DNA from: M0108 sp963841065
Lineage (GTDB): Bacteria; Pseudomonadota; Gammaproteobacteria; Chromatiales; Chromatiaceae
Assembly: GCA_963841065.1 (NCBI GenBank)
Contig: CAWJBI010000035.1
Location: 1-64,000, forward strand
DNA: 64,000 bases
Direction of reading: 5' to 3'
Shown here one piece after another: positions 1 to 9,557 of this stretch. The notes beneath the pieces are model-generated. The model searched no databases, was not told the DNA's origin, and worked only from the letters and a program-made list of their open reading frames with translations. Made by a program: the position numbers and the translations under genes. The first letter of the stretch is position 1. The number at the start of each line of letters is the position of its first letter.

Positions 1-1739
1 CGCGAGCAGGTCCGCGCGCATCGCTTCGCGAAAGCGCACCTCGTCGACCTCGATCATCGCCTTGTCCACGGTGAGCCAGGCGGCGGCGCCGGCGCCGATG
101 CCGCAGAGCACGGCCCAGGGCCCGCTCGGCGCGCACAACGCCGTCGCACCGAGCGCGGAAGCCACGGAGGCGCCGCCCTTCTTCGCCGCCGCCTTGCCGG
201 CCAGCGCTACCGCGGTCTTGAAGCTCTGCTTGGCGCCGAGCTTGGCGGCGACGGCGCCGGCCACCTGCTTCGAGACCAGCTTGGCCGTCAGCGCTCCCGC
301 CGCGGCACCCGCCGCGGCCGCGGTTCCGGCGCGGCTGAGATCGCGACCGAGAGCCGCCGGGTCACCGAAGGCGCCGCCGAGCCCGGCGGGGCCCAGAAGT
401 TCCACCGTGAATCGTTCTGCTCCGCCGCGCTGCCGAGTCGGGCGCCCAGACTATCCGCGAGCCCGGCCAGGCGCGCGTCCGCGTCGGCATCGAGCGTGGC
501 AAAGGTCGCATCGAGCCAGGTCTCGAAGCCGGTGTCTGCGAACAGCCGCTGGTCCAACTGTGCGGCCATGAACGCGCCCATATCGCCGACGGCGACGGCG
601 GCGAGGCGCTGATACTCGCCCACCACGGTGAAGTACCAGTCGAGGTAGGCATCGACGCCGGCCTCGGCGCGGGCGAAGAAGTCGTCCAGGGCGGTTGCGA
701 TCGCTGCGTCCGCGGACGCGAGCGCATCCGTGCGGGCGGCGCCGAGCTGCGCATCCAGCTCGTCGGACAAGGCCGCCAGCGCCGGGTCCGCGCGGCAGGG
801 GTTGGTCCAGGCGACAACGGTCTGGGCCGGCCCGGCCAAGGACGCCGGGTCGAACTGGCGAAGCTTGTGCGCAGCGTATAGGTAGGGTAGCGCGAGCACG
901 AGGATGGTGTAGATGGAGGCCGTCGACATCGTCGCGTTCACGCCAGGCACCTCGCCCGCCGTCGCCGCCCTGCGCTGCTCGACCAGCGCCAGGGCGCCGA
1001 GCAGCAGGCTCGTGAAGAGCCAGGCGAAGACCCCCGCCTGCAACAGGACGAGCCCCCAGGCGGCGAGCCTGAGCACCGGCTTGGGCAGGCTTGGGATCAC
1101 CAAGAGCGAGGCATGCCAGGCCAGCGCATCGATGGCCGCAAGGGCGCCCAAGCCCCAGCCGGCGGCGGTGCAGGAGGCCGCCGCGGATGCGTGCCGGAAG
1201 GCCGCCTCGGCCACGATGTGCCAGGCCTGCCCGCGGCTGTCCGGCCCTCCCAGCACGGCGAAGTCGAGCAGCAGAAAGGTCACACCGAGCAGCGCCAGGT
1301 TCAGCAGCAGTAGCGGCCAGCGCCGCACGACGGTGCTGACCTTGTCCGCCTGTACCTGCGTGCCGAGCCAGCGCTGCAACGGGCCGATGGCGAGCGACAG
1401 CAGCAGCACGTCCAGCGCGAGCAGGAGCCAGTGCTCCGGGTTGAGCAGCGCCGCCAGCGCCAGCAGGACCGCCGCGAACAGCAGCGCCGGCACCGTCGCG
1501 AGCGCCTGCACCAGCCAGCCGCGCACGAGCCAGCGCCTGAGCCCGCTCTGCGTGCGCGTCACCCCGGTGAGCCAGAGCCGCCGCGCAAACAGCGCGTTGC
1601 CGGCCCAGTAGGCCCAGAGCAGCCAGGCCACCGGCACCAGCAGCGACAGGGCCCAGCACGGCAGCTGGGTGACGGCGAGTGATGCGACGTAGAGGAGGCC
1701 CGCGGCGAGCGCGAGCGGCAGCAGCCGGCGCAGCGGGAG
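1..1739 (-). CDS. Predicted polytopic membrane protein, frameshifted, 3' end outside window
   Basis: Not recognised as a named family. The readable N-terminal part (GTG start at 1637, but the frame is open up to a TGA just above 1739) has several hydrophobic segments in its first 240 residues, then a soluble acidic Ala/Asp-rich domain. Near 415-425 the frame breaks: the downstream frame continues smoothly to base 1 as a Gly/Ala-rich segment ending in ...EVDEVRFREAMRADLL, so a one-base deletion splits one gene. The N-terminus is also unclear. An ATG (reading MNADS) lies upstream in another frame, so a second indel or a recombination junction with the dehydrogenase remnant is likely. Identity and start are uncertain. 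Confidence 0.55.
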
Positions 1740-2087
1740 TCAGCGTTCATCGCGGCCGACGCCGATGTGACCGGATCGGCACACCGCGGTCGCGGGGCTC
1801 GCGGAGTCAGTCGACGCCGGGCGGCGCCGTCCCCACGGGATCGGCTCCCCGTGGCGAAAGCACCCGCCGCTTGGCCCCGGGCCGTCCGCGGCAGCATCGC
1901 GGCCCAGACGATGCCGCGGGTACCCTCCGCGACGGTGAGCGTCGCGTCGGAGCCGCCCATGTCAGTTCGAACCCAGCCGGGGCAGACCGAGTTGATCTTG
2001 ACGTCCGTGGTGCCTGGCACTCGTCCGCGAAGATGCGCGTCACGGCGTTCAGCAGCACCTTGGAGAGCCGATCGGCGGGGCAGCAGC
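1740..2087 (-). pseudogene. C-terminal remnant of a short-chain dehydrogenase/reductase
   Basis: Three short frames joined by indels read as the end of a carbonyl-reductase-type SDR: a helix containing LSKVLLNAVTRIFADE, then KINSVCPGWVRTDMGG (the typical V-N-x-V-x-P-G-x-V-x-T-D-M-G strand), then a tail reading GEPIPWG. The Rossmann N-terminus and the catalytic Tyr/Lys region are missing, and at least two frameshifts occur inside the fragment. It lies between the IS1634-type remnant and the membrane protein, consistent with truncation during mobile-element activity. No function is expected. Confidence 0.75.
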
Positions 2088-2279
2088 GTTCATGTAAATC
2101 TCACCTCGGCTTGCGGTGGTGTCTGCATCGGGGCTGTTTCGGAGCTTGGTCCGGGTTCCCTGGGGATAGGGAAATCCAATCGGACGGCGGCTGTAGTCGG
2201 GGGAACCTAGCCCAAGTTTAACACCTCAGATTATTTCTCTCTTAAGATCATACGCATATAGCGGGAAAAATCGGTCAGT

Positions 2280-4198
2280 GGCACTACATTCGTGAAATTT
2301 TGTGAAACCGGACGATTCAGACAAGCATTTTCTGTATCCCTCCCGGGCTGGGATCGCTGCCCAGCGCCTGGACGATCGCCAGCTGCGCCGGCTCGGCGCG
2401 GGTCGCCTTGCGCACATGCAGGGTGCGCCCGTCCGCCCGGCGGAAGGTAGCGGTCACCCGGCTCTGACAGGCGAGGCGGTCGCGCATGGTCGACCAGCGG
2501 TCGCTGATGCCGTGCGCCCGCAAGCGGCGACGGATCAGTTGCACGAATTGATAGGCCAGGACCGAGATGAACCGGGTGGCCGTCGACCCGCGCCTCGGTG
2601 CGGTGATAGATCGGGCGCAAGCCCAATTCGGATTTCAGGGACGCGGAACACGGCCTCCAGGTCGGTGAGCATGGTGTAGGTCCGCCACAGGTCGCTTGGC
2701 GTCCCAGGTCAATTCATTGGTGCGCAGGCAGTAGACCCCGGGGTGGGTCAGCAGGGTCCCAGCGACCGGCTGGCGTTCCCAGCGGATCGCCGCGGCGAGC
2801 TTGCCCGTGGCATCCGGAATCGATCTCAATGACGATAGTGCTGGCCGACCCCGTGGCTCTTGGCCTTCAGGCGCCCGATCCGTTCCCAGAGCTTGTCGAT
2901 CTGCTTGGTGGTGCGTGGCCGCGCCAAGCCGTCATGCAGGGCTTGCAAGTCGGTTTCAAAGCGCTGGGTGAAGCGCTCGGCGGTCCCCTGCTCCTTGCCG
3001 GCCCGGCATTCGGAAAAGCAATACAGCCGCACTTCCTCAGCGTCGGTGTCGACCACCCGCTGGATGGCCAACGCCTCACCACTGGCCGTCGTCAGCGACG
3101 TGGCCGCGTGCATCGAACTGGCGCTGGCGCTCGCGGCTGACCACCAGATAGCGGTAACCCTGAGTGCGCAGCCAGCGGAGGTTGTCGGCGGTCGCGATCC
3201 CGGCGTCCATGATCACCAGGGCGCCGCGCGGCGCCCCCAAGCCCTGCAGCATGCCGTCCAGGGTGGTGCCCTCGCTGACCGCGCCGTCGAAGGTCTGGGA
3301 GCGGCGCACCAAGCCACTGCCATCGAGCACCAGCCCCAGGGTCACCAGCGGGCAGTCGCTGCGCTGCTCCTTGGCGTGTCCGCGCTGCGCCTTGGGGTTG
3401 CCGGCCGCCGCCCCCTCAAAGAAGGTGTTGGTCAGATCATAGAGGGTGACCGTCCAGTCCAGGCCGAACAGGTCACTGACGCGCGTAAAGACCCGTCTGT
3501 TCGATCACCGCCCGGTGCCGCATCAGCAGGTCCGCCGCCCGGTAGAACGGTGCCAGGGGGAGGGTCGCGAAGTCGACCTCCAGCAATTCCCCCAACGCAC
3601 TGCGCTCACCCAGCCAGCGGTGGGTCGCCCGTTCCGAGCCCGGCGCCGCCATGCGCCCGACCACCGCCCCGACGATCAGCGCCCGTTGCGGGCCGCTCAG
3701 CCCCAAGCTCTGGAGCAGTGCGACAAAATTCACCTCCGCCATCGCCCACAGCGCCACCGACTCCACCCCGACGCTGCGCGGTCGGCTCAGCTCCAGCGCG
3801 TCGACATCGACCGCCTGCACATCGCCGCCCGCGGGGCCGCCAGTCTGGCGGGGCAACGCCTTGGCGCGCCAACAACCGGGCGAACAGCCGCTGCGCCTCC
3901 CGTTCGACGGGCCCGGCGCCGGCCAGCAAGGCGCCCTGGCCGCTACGCAATTCCTCCAGCCGCGCACAGCGTGTCGGCCACGCCTCCGGCGGCAACGCGA
4001 ACTGGCGGCCCAGGTTGAGCAGGGTGACCTGCCGCACCCGGCCGCCCAGGCGCGCGGACGGCACCAGGCGGCGGGTGGTGTAGCGCTCCCCGGTGGCGCT
4101 GTTACTGGTATGCGTGCGACGGCTGTACATCCCGGTACTTTACGACACCCGGTACCCGTTTTACTCTGACCCTGTTGAATAACTTGGCACTACATTGC
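2280..4198 (-). mobile_element. Degenerate IS1634-family insertion sequence
   Basis: The element is defined by the broken transposase described separately. An 11-bp direct repeat, GGCACTACATT, occurs at 2280-2290 and 4188-4198, just outside the two ends of the transposase remnant, and could be the target duplication. No convincing terminal inverted repeat was found by eye, so the boundaries are provisional. The copy looks inactive. Confidence 0.5.
2317..4130 (-). pseudogene. IS1634-family transposase, multiply frameshifted
   Basis: Pieces in different frames reassemble in order. The N-terminus at 4130 reads as a YTTRRLVPSARLG-like segment followed by RQVTLLNLG. The 3473-3967 piece contains RMAAPGSERATHRWLGERS. 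The 3076-3345 piece contains LVTLGLVLDGSGLVRRS. The 2826-3113 piece carries a metal-site-like acidic segment, and the C-terminal piece at 2317-2544 contains LIRRRLRAHGISDRWSTM. These are hallmark segments of IS1634-type DDE transposases. At least five frame changes and an internal stop make a functional protein impossible without correction. The amount of damage exceeds the one-indel-per-gene seen in nearby housekeeping genes, so this is probably real decay. Confidence 0.8.
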
Positions 4199-4351
4199 GG
4201 TTTTCGGCAGGCGTGTATATACGGATCAAAGGGTTAGGTACCATCTGGGGGTGATTATCAAGGGGGTCATGTTAAAGATGGGCTAGCAATGCGAGCTTGC
4301 CGTAGGTTCGTCAGGAATTGGCCGACTGATCGAACATCGAGGCCGGGGCAT

Positions 4352-5768
4352 CTACTTCTCCCCCAAGCCTCCGCCCGTGCGCAACTGCTCGGTGAGCTTT
4401 TCGAATTCGCGCTGCATTTCCAGGTTGCGGAAGGGGCGCGGCTTGGGGACCTGGCGGCTGATGAGGCCGTCCAGGAGCTTGCGGCTGGCCTTGACGATGC
4501 CGACCAGCTCGCCGGAGACGCGCACCGTCTCGTAGGTATTCCAGGCGGTGGCGATGTCGGTCTCCAGGGCGACCCGGGCGGCGGTGATCTGGCGGCCCTG
4601 TTCGTCGAGATATTGGCGGTAAACGCCCGCTGCCTCGATGGTGAGACGCTGGGCATCAAGATTGGCGACGAGGATCTCCCGCTTCTCGGGCGCTTGCCTG
4701 AGGAGGGCCTGGGTCTGGGTGGAGAGGTCCCGGGCGCGCTCGGCGATGGCGTCGATACGGGGGATGTAGTGGTTGGCGATGGCCTGTTCCACCTGGAGAT
4801 GCATCTGACGCAGGCTCTTGAGCAGGACGACGTAGAGGCCGTAATAACGCCGCGCGCTCTGCAGGTCCTCGCCGCTTTCCTCCACCAGTCGTTCGAGCTG
4901 GGCCGTGATGGCCTTGACGTTGTCGAAGAGGATGCCCAGGTCGATGAGGTTGTCGCCGACCACGGTGGAGAGCATGAAATCCAGTTGGTCGTCGCTCAGT
5001 TCCAGGCCCATGGCCCGGAGTTCGGCGGCGAATTCGCGCTTGACGGTCGCCAGGTTCGCCTCGTAGCGGGCGATGTCGGCCTGGCGGTCGGCGATGGCCT
5101 CGTCATAGTCCCCGACCGTTTTCTTGACCAGGGAGTCCGAGGGCGCGGAGACGCGCTGGCGGCGATATTCCGCCAGGTCCTGGCGGGCGTTGGCGATCTC
5201 CTGCTGCAGGACGCGGATGCGCTGCCGATGGTCCTGGGTGTTGGAGCTGGAGAGGATGGCGACGGCCTGGTCGAGGAGTTGGTCGATCTCCGCCTGGTTG
5301 CTGGCCTGATCGTCGCCAAACCAGCGGTTCTCCGGCAGGCTGGCCTGACGTTCCTGGAGGGCGAGTGTCTCTTCCAGGGTCGGCAGGACGCCATCCCAGA
5401 GGCGGGCGAAATTGGCCTGGGGGTCCGGCCCCAGGTAGCGTCGGGTGGTGTCCCAGGCGGAGCCAGCGGTCTGCTTGGAGCCTTGCCAGAGAGTCTCGGC
5501 GCCGTGTTGGGAGCCTTCGAACCAGCGCCCGGCGCTCTCCTTGGTCCCCCGCCAGAGGTCCCCGGCCGTGCCCAGGGACTTGTCCCAGAGGGAGGGCTCC
5601 GTCATCCCCGGCATCTGGTCGCGTGCGGGGGGGGGGTGTCGCGGGGACGGCGGCCGGGCCTGGGGCTTGGGCTGGATTTTGGATGGGGGTTTGCGGCTGG
5701 GCGAAGGTGAGGAGGGTCTGAAACCCAAGGACGAGGGCCAGGAGCAAGCGCGAAAGCGGTGGGTGCAT
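4352..5768 (-). CDS. Secreted/periplasmic coiled-coil protein, frameshifted at a 10-base G tract
   Basis: The true start is the ATG at 5768, preceded by a GGAG ribosome site. The first 24 or so residues form a signal peptide (MHPPLSRLLLALVLGFQTLL, then TFAQP) followed by a Pro/Ala-rich linker. This frame then runs into a tract of ten G (ten C on the coding strand) at 5627-5636. Nine or twelve C would join it to the long frame beginning ARDQMPGMTEPSLWD. The rest (about 430 residues) is mainly helical with heptad-like, charged segments, and no catalytic motif was recognised. It stands alone, divergent from the CDP-archaeol-synthase-like gene. The tract could be a sequencing error or a slippage switch. 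Confidence 0.65.
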
Positions 5769-5879
5769 GGTGGAACTCCATGACCCCGCCGGCTAGATTA
5801 GGGCGGGGGAGGGCGGATGTTCGAGATTCGACCATAATCTACATCAAGAAACCTGCCGCGGCGCGAGAGATGGGACCAC

Positions 5880-6362
5880 ATGTGGGAAAAATTGGGCTTG
5901 TTGCTTTTACTCATCGCCGCCAACGGGGCTCCGATTCTGCTGGCCTGGGCCTTGGGCCCGCTCTGGGATTGGCCCCTTGATGGCGGCCGGATGCACCCCG
6001 ATGGCCGCCCCCTGCTGGGTGGGCACATCACCCTGCGGGGCCTGGCGGGAGCGGTACTGGCGACGATGGTATTGGCCTGCCTGCTTGGCCTAGGCGCAGG
6101 CCTGGGAGCCCTGATCGGCCTGCTGGCGATGGTGGGCGATGCCTTGTCTAGCTTCATCAAACGCCGCCTGGGGCTCAAACCCGGTGACAAGGCCACCGGC
6201 CTGGATCAGGTCCCCGAATCCCTTCTGCCCCTGCTGGCGGTGGCCGGGCCTTTCGGCCTGGGGTGGCTGGACATAGCCCCGATGGTGGCCGCCTTCACCC
6301 TCTTCGACATAGCGGTCTCCGGGCCCCTCTACCGGTTGCATTTACGGCGCCGGCCATATTAA
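5880..6362 (+). CDS. CDP-archaeol synthase-like integral membrane protein (CarS/DUF46 family)
   Basis: 160 residues, almost entirely hydrophobic, with four to five predicted membrane helices. The conserved segment LLAMVGDALSSFIKRRLGLK (about residues 80-99), with the GD...SFxKR...G motif, matches the CarS/DUF46 family. In archaea this family uses CTP to activate the di-ether lipid core; the substrate in bacteria is not established. The start is supported by a GAGAGATGGG ribosome site. The gene is monocistronic, ending at a strong hairpin shared with the convergent valS. Family call is good; bacterial function is inference. Confidence 0.75.
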   Translation: MWEKLGLLLLLIAANGAPILLAWALGPLWDWPLDGGRMHPDGRPLLGGHITLRGLAGAVLATMVLACLLGLGAGLGALIGLLAMVGDALSSFIKRRLGLKPGDKATGLDQVPESLLPLLAVAGPFGLGWLDIAPMVAAFTLFDIAVSGPLYRLHLRRRPY

Positions 6363-6368
6363 GACAAG

Positions 6369-6395
6369 AAAACCCTCGGCTCTGCCGTGGGTTTT
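6369..6395. terminator. Bidirectional rho-independent terminator between CarS-like gene and valS
   Basis: A 7-bp arm AAAACCC/GGGTTTT plus, after a T:T mismatch, an inner CGGC/GCCG stem with a TCT loop. The outer A/T arms give a T run for transcripts from either side. It lies 7 bp after the plus-strand stop and 25 bp after the minus-strand valS stop. Confidence 0.8.
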
Positions 6396-6419
6396 GGCAT
6401 GAGTACTTTGGTTCTTAAT

Positions 6420-9240
6420 TTACAAGGCGCCGATCTTCGCCTCCTGCTCCCGCAGCTTGGCCAGGGCTGCCTCTTGCTCGACGATCTTGTCGCGTTCCTT
6501 CTGGACTACGGCGGGCGGGGCCTTGTCCACGAAACTGGGGTTGGCGAGCTTGGCCTGGGCACGTTCCAGATCGCTCTGGATCCGGGCGATCTCCTTGGCG
6601 AGGCGCTGGAGTTCGGCCTCCTTGTCGATGAGGCCGGCCATGGGGATGAGGACCTTCATCTCCCCGACCAGGGAGATGGCGGACTCGGGGGCGGGCTCGC
6701 CAGCGCCCAGGACCCGGATCGACGCGGTGCGGGCGAGGAAGTCCAGGTAGGGGCGGCTGGCCCCCAGCCAGGCGATATCCTGGGGGCTGGCGTTGTCGAT
6801 CAGCAGCGGCAGGGGCTTGCCGGGGGGGATATTCATCTCGCCCTTGATGCGGCGCACGCCGAGGATGAACTGCATGACCCAGTCCATTTCCGCCACGGCG
6901 GCGGGGTCCGCCAGGCTGGGATCGGCGACGGGGTAGGGGGCCCGCATCAGGGTCTCCCCCTCGATACCGGCGAGGGGTTTGACCTTCTGCCAGATCTCCT
7001 CGGTGATGAAGGGCATGATGGGGTGGGCCAGGCGCAACAAGGTCTCCAGGGTCTGGACCAGGGTGCGGCGGGTGCCGCGCTTGGCGGCGTCGGAACTGGC
7101 CTCGCTGGTGAGGGTGGGCTTGGACAGCTCCAGGTACCAGTCGCAGAAATGGTTCCAGGTGAATTCGTGCAGGGCCTGGGCGGCCTGGTCGAAGCGGTAG
7201 CCGCGGATGGCCTCGTCCACGCTGGCGATGGTGGTCTGGAGGCGGTCGCGAATCCAGCGGTCGGCGGCGGAGAACTCGAGGGGGCCGGACAGGCCGCAGT
7301 CCTGGCCCTCGGTATTCATGAGGACGTAAGCGCGAGGCGTTCCACAGCTTGTTGCAGAAGTTGCGGTAGCCCTCGGTGCGGCTGAGGTCGAACTTGATGT
7401 CGCGTCCGGTGCTGGCCAGGGCGGCGAAGGTGAAGCGCAGGGCATCGGTGCCGAAGCTGGGGATACCGTTGGGGAAGTCGGCGCGGGTGGCCTTGGCGAT
7501 CTTGTCCGCCAGGTGGGGCTGCATCATGCCGCCGGTGCGCTTGGCCACCAGGGGCTCCAGCTCGATGCCGTCGATGAGATCGATGGGGTCGAGGACATTG
7601 CCCTTGGACTTGGACATCTTGTCGCCATGGGCGTCGCGCACCAGGCCGTGGATATAGACCTCGCGGAAGGGCACGTCGCCCATGAACTTGAGGCCCATCA
7701 TGATCATGCGGGCCACCCAGAAGAAGATGATGTCAAAGCCCGTGACCAGCACCGAGGTGGGGTAGAAGGCCTTCAGGCGTTCGGTGTCCTCTGGCCAGCC
7801 CAGGGTGGAGAAGGGCCAGAGGGCGGAGCTGAACCAGGTGTCCAGCACGTCCGGGTCCTGCGCCAGGGGGAAGTCGGCGGCCAGGCCGTGGCGGGCGCGG
7901 ACCTCGGCCTCGGAGCGACCCACATAGATGTTGCCCTCGGCGTCGTACCAGGCGGGGATGCGGTGCCCCCACCAGATTTGGCGGCTGATGCACCAGTCCT
8001 GGATGTTGCGCATCCACTCGAAATAGGTGTTCTTCCAGTTGGCGGGGACGAAGCGGATGCGGCCGTCCTCGACGGCGGCGATGGCCGGCTCCGCCAGGGG
8101 CTGGATGCGCACGTACCACTGGTCGGTGAGGTAAGGCTCGATGACGGCGTTGGAACGGTCGCCACGGGGCACCATGAGCTTGTGGTCGCGCAGGCCGGCG
8201 AGCAGCCCCAGGCCCTCCAAGTCGGCGACGATGCGCCGGCGCGCCTCGTAGCGATCCAGGCCGACATAGGCCGCCGGGATCAGGTCGCCCTCCTCGGGGG
8301 CGTTGGCGCGGATGGCGGCGTCCGGGGTCAGGAGGTTGATGAGGCCGCCGTGGGGCTGATCGGCGATGGCGTTCTCGTCGCGATGCCGCAGCCAGACGGC
8401 GTGGTCGTTGAAGTCGTGGGCGGGCGTGATCTTGACGCAACCGGTGCCGAAGGCGGGGTCAGCGTGTTCGTCGGCAATGATGGGGATGCGGCGGCCGGTG
8501 AGGGGCAGTTCGACCAACTCGCCGATGAGGTGCTGGTAGCGCGGGTCCTCCGGGTTCACCGCCACGGCGCAGTCCCCCAGCATGGTCTCCGGGCGGGTGG
8601 TGGAGACCACCATATAGCCGGTGCCGTTGGTCAGGGGGTAGCGCATGTCCCACATCTGCCCGGCCTCTTCCTCGGACAGCACCTCCAGGTCCGAGACGGC
8701 GGTGTGCAGGACCGGGTCCCAGTTGACCAGGCGCTTGCCACGGTAGATAAGCCCTTCCTCGAAGAGGCGCACGAAGACCTCGCGCACCGCCGCCGACAGG
8801 CCCTCGTCCATGGTGAAGCGCTCGTGCTCCCAGTCGAGGGAGGCACCCATGCGGCGCAGTTGGCGGGTGATGGTGCCGCCGGATTGCTCCTTCCATTGCC
8901 AAACGCGCTTGATGAAGGCGTCGCGGCCCAGGTCGTGGCGGGTCTTGCCCTCTTGTTCCAACAGCCGCTCGACCACCATCTGGGTGGCGATGCCGGCGTG
9001 GTCCGTGCCTGCCTGCCAGAGGGTGGGCTCGCCGCGCATGCGGTGATAGCGGATCAGGGCATCCATGATGGTGTCCTGGAAGGCGTGGCCCATGTGCAGG
9101 CTGCCGGTGACATTCGGCGGCGGGATCATGATGCAGTAAGGGTTTTCGCCCGTGGGGGTGGGGGCAAAGTAGCCCCGTTCCTCCCAGATCCGATACCAAC
9201 CCTGTTCCAGGGCCTGGGGGTCGTAGTTCTTGTCGAGCAT
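6420..9240 (-). CDS. valS: Valyl-tRNA synthetase (one frameshift)
   Basis: Charges tRNA-Val with valine in the cytoplasm and hydrolyses mischarged threonine in its editing domain. The start ATG at 9240 opens MLDKNYDPQALEQGW. The class I signature HMGH is at residues 49-52 after PPPNVTGSL, the editing insert follows, and KMSKS is at residues 541-545. The C-terminal part ends in the Val-tRNA-binding coiled coil (EAALAKLREQEAKIGAL). Total about 940 residues, the normal length. At 7328-7329 one extra base shifts the frame inside NFCNKLWNAS. Removing it restores RYVLMNTEG and the C-terminal third. Because the gene is essential, a sequencing error is the most likely explanation. Confidence 0.97.
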
Positions 9241-9557
9241 GATTGAAGGTAAGCAAGGTGGGCCGGCGGAAGGATGGCAAAAGTATAACCGATCGGCTGG
9301 GGGCATTGGGGGGGCCGGATCGTCACCTTCCGGTAGCTTTCAGATGCAATACTGGCTTTATTTTCCGCCGCGACACGCCGGGTGAACCGGTTTGGATGTA
9401 CCATGCCCGGCACTCAGGCGGCGGCTTTGGCAGTCTCGTCGGACCCCTGGCCGACACCCTTCGGCGTTGGGACATCGGCGGTTTGCCCGCGCGGACACCC
9501 CTGCTTTTAGCCCCTGCTCATTTCATCATCTTCAATCCATTAGAGGTAAACGACGCG

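Noticed and set aside
62..571. Ala/Pro-rich plus-strand open frame
   Set aside because: Antisense to the membrane protein's true C-terminal frame; composition is typical of a GC-rich shadow.
4131..4351. Promoter or small RNA in the gap after the IS1634 remnant
   Set aside because: No hairpin with a T run and no convincing promoter boxes.
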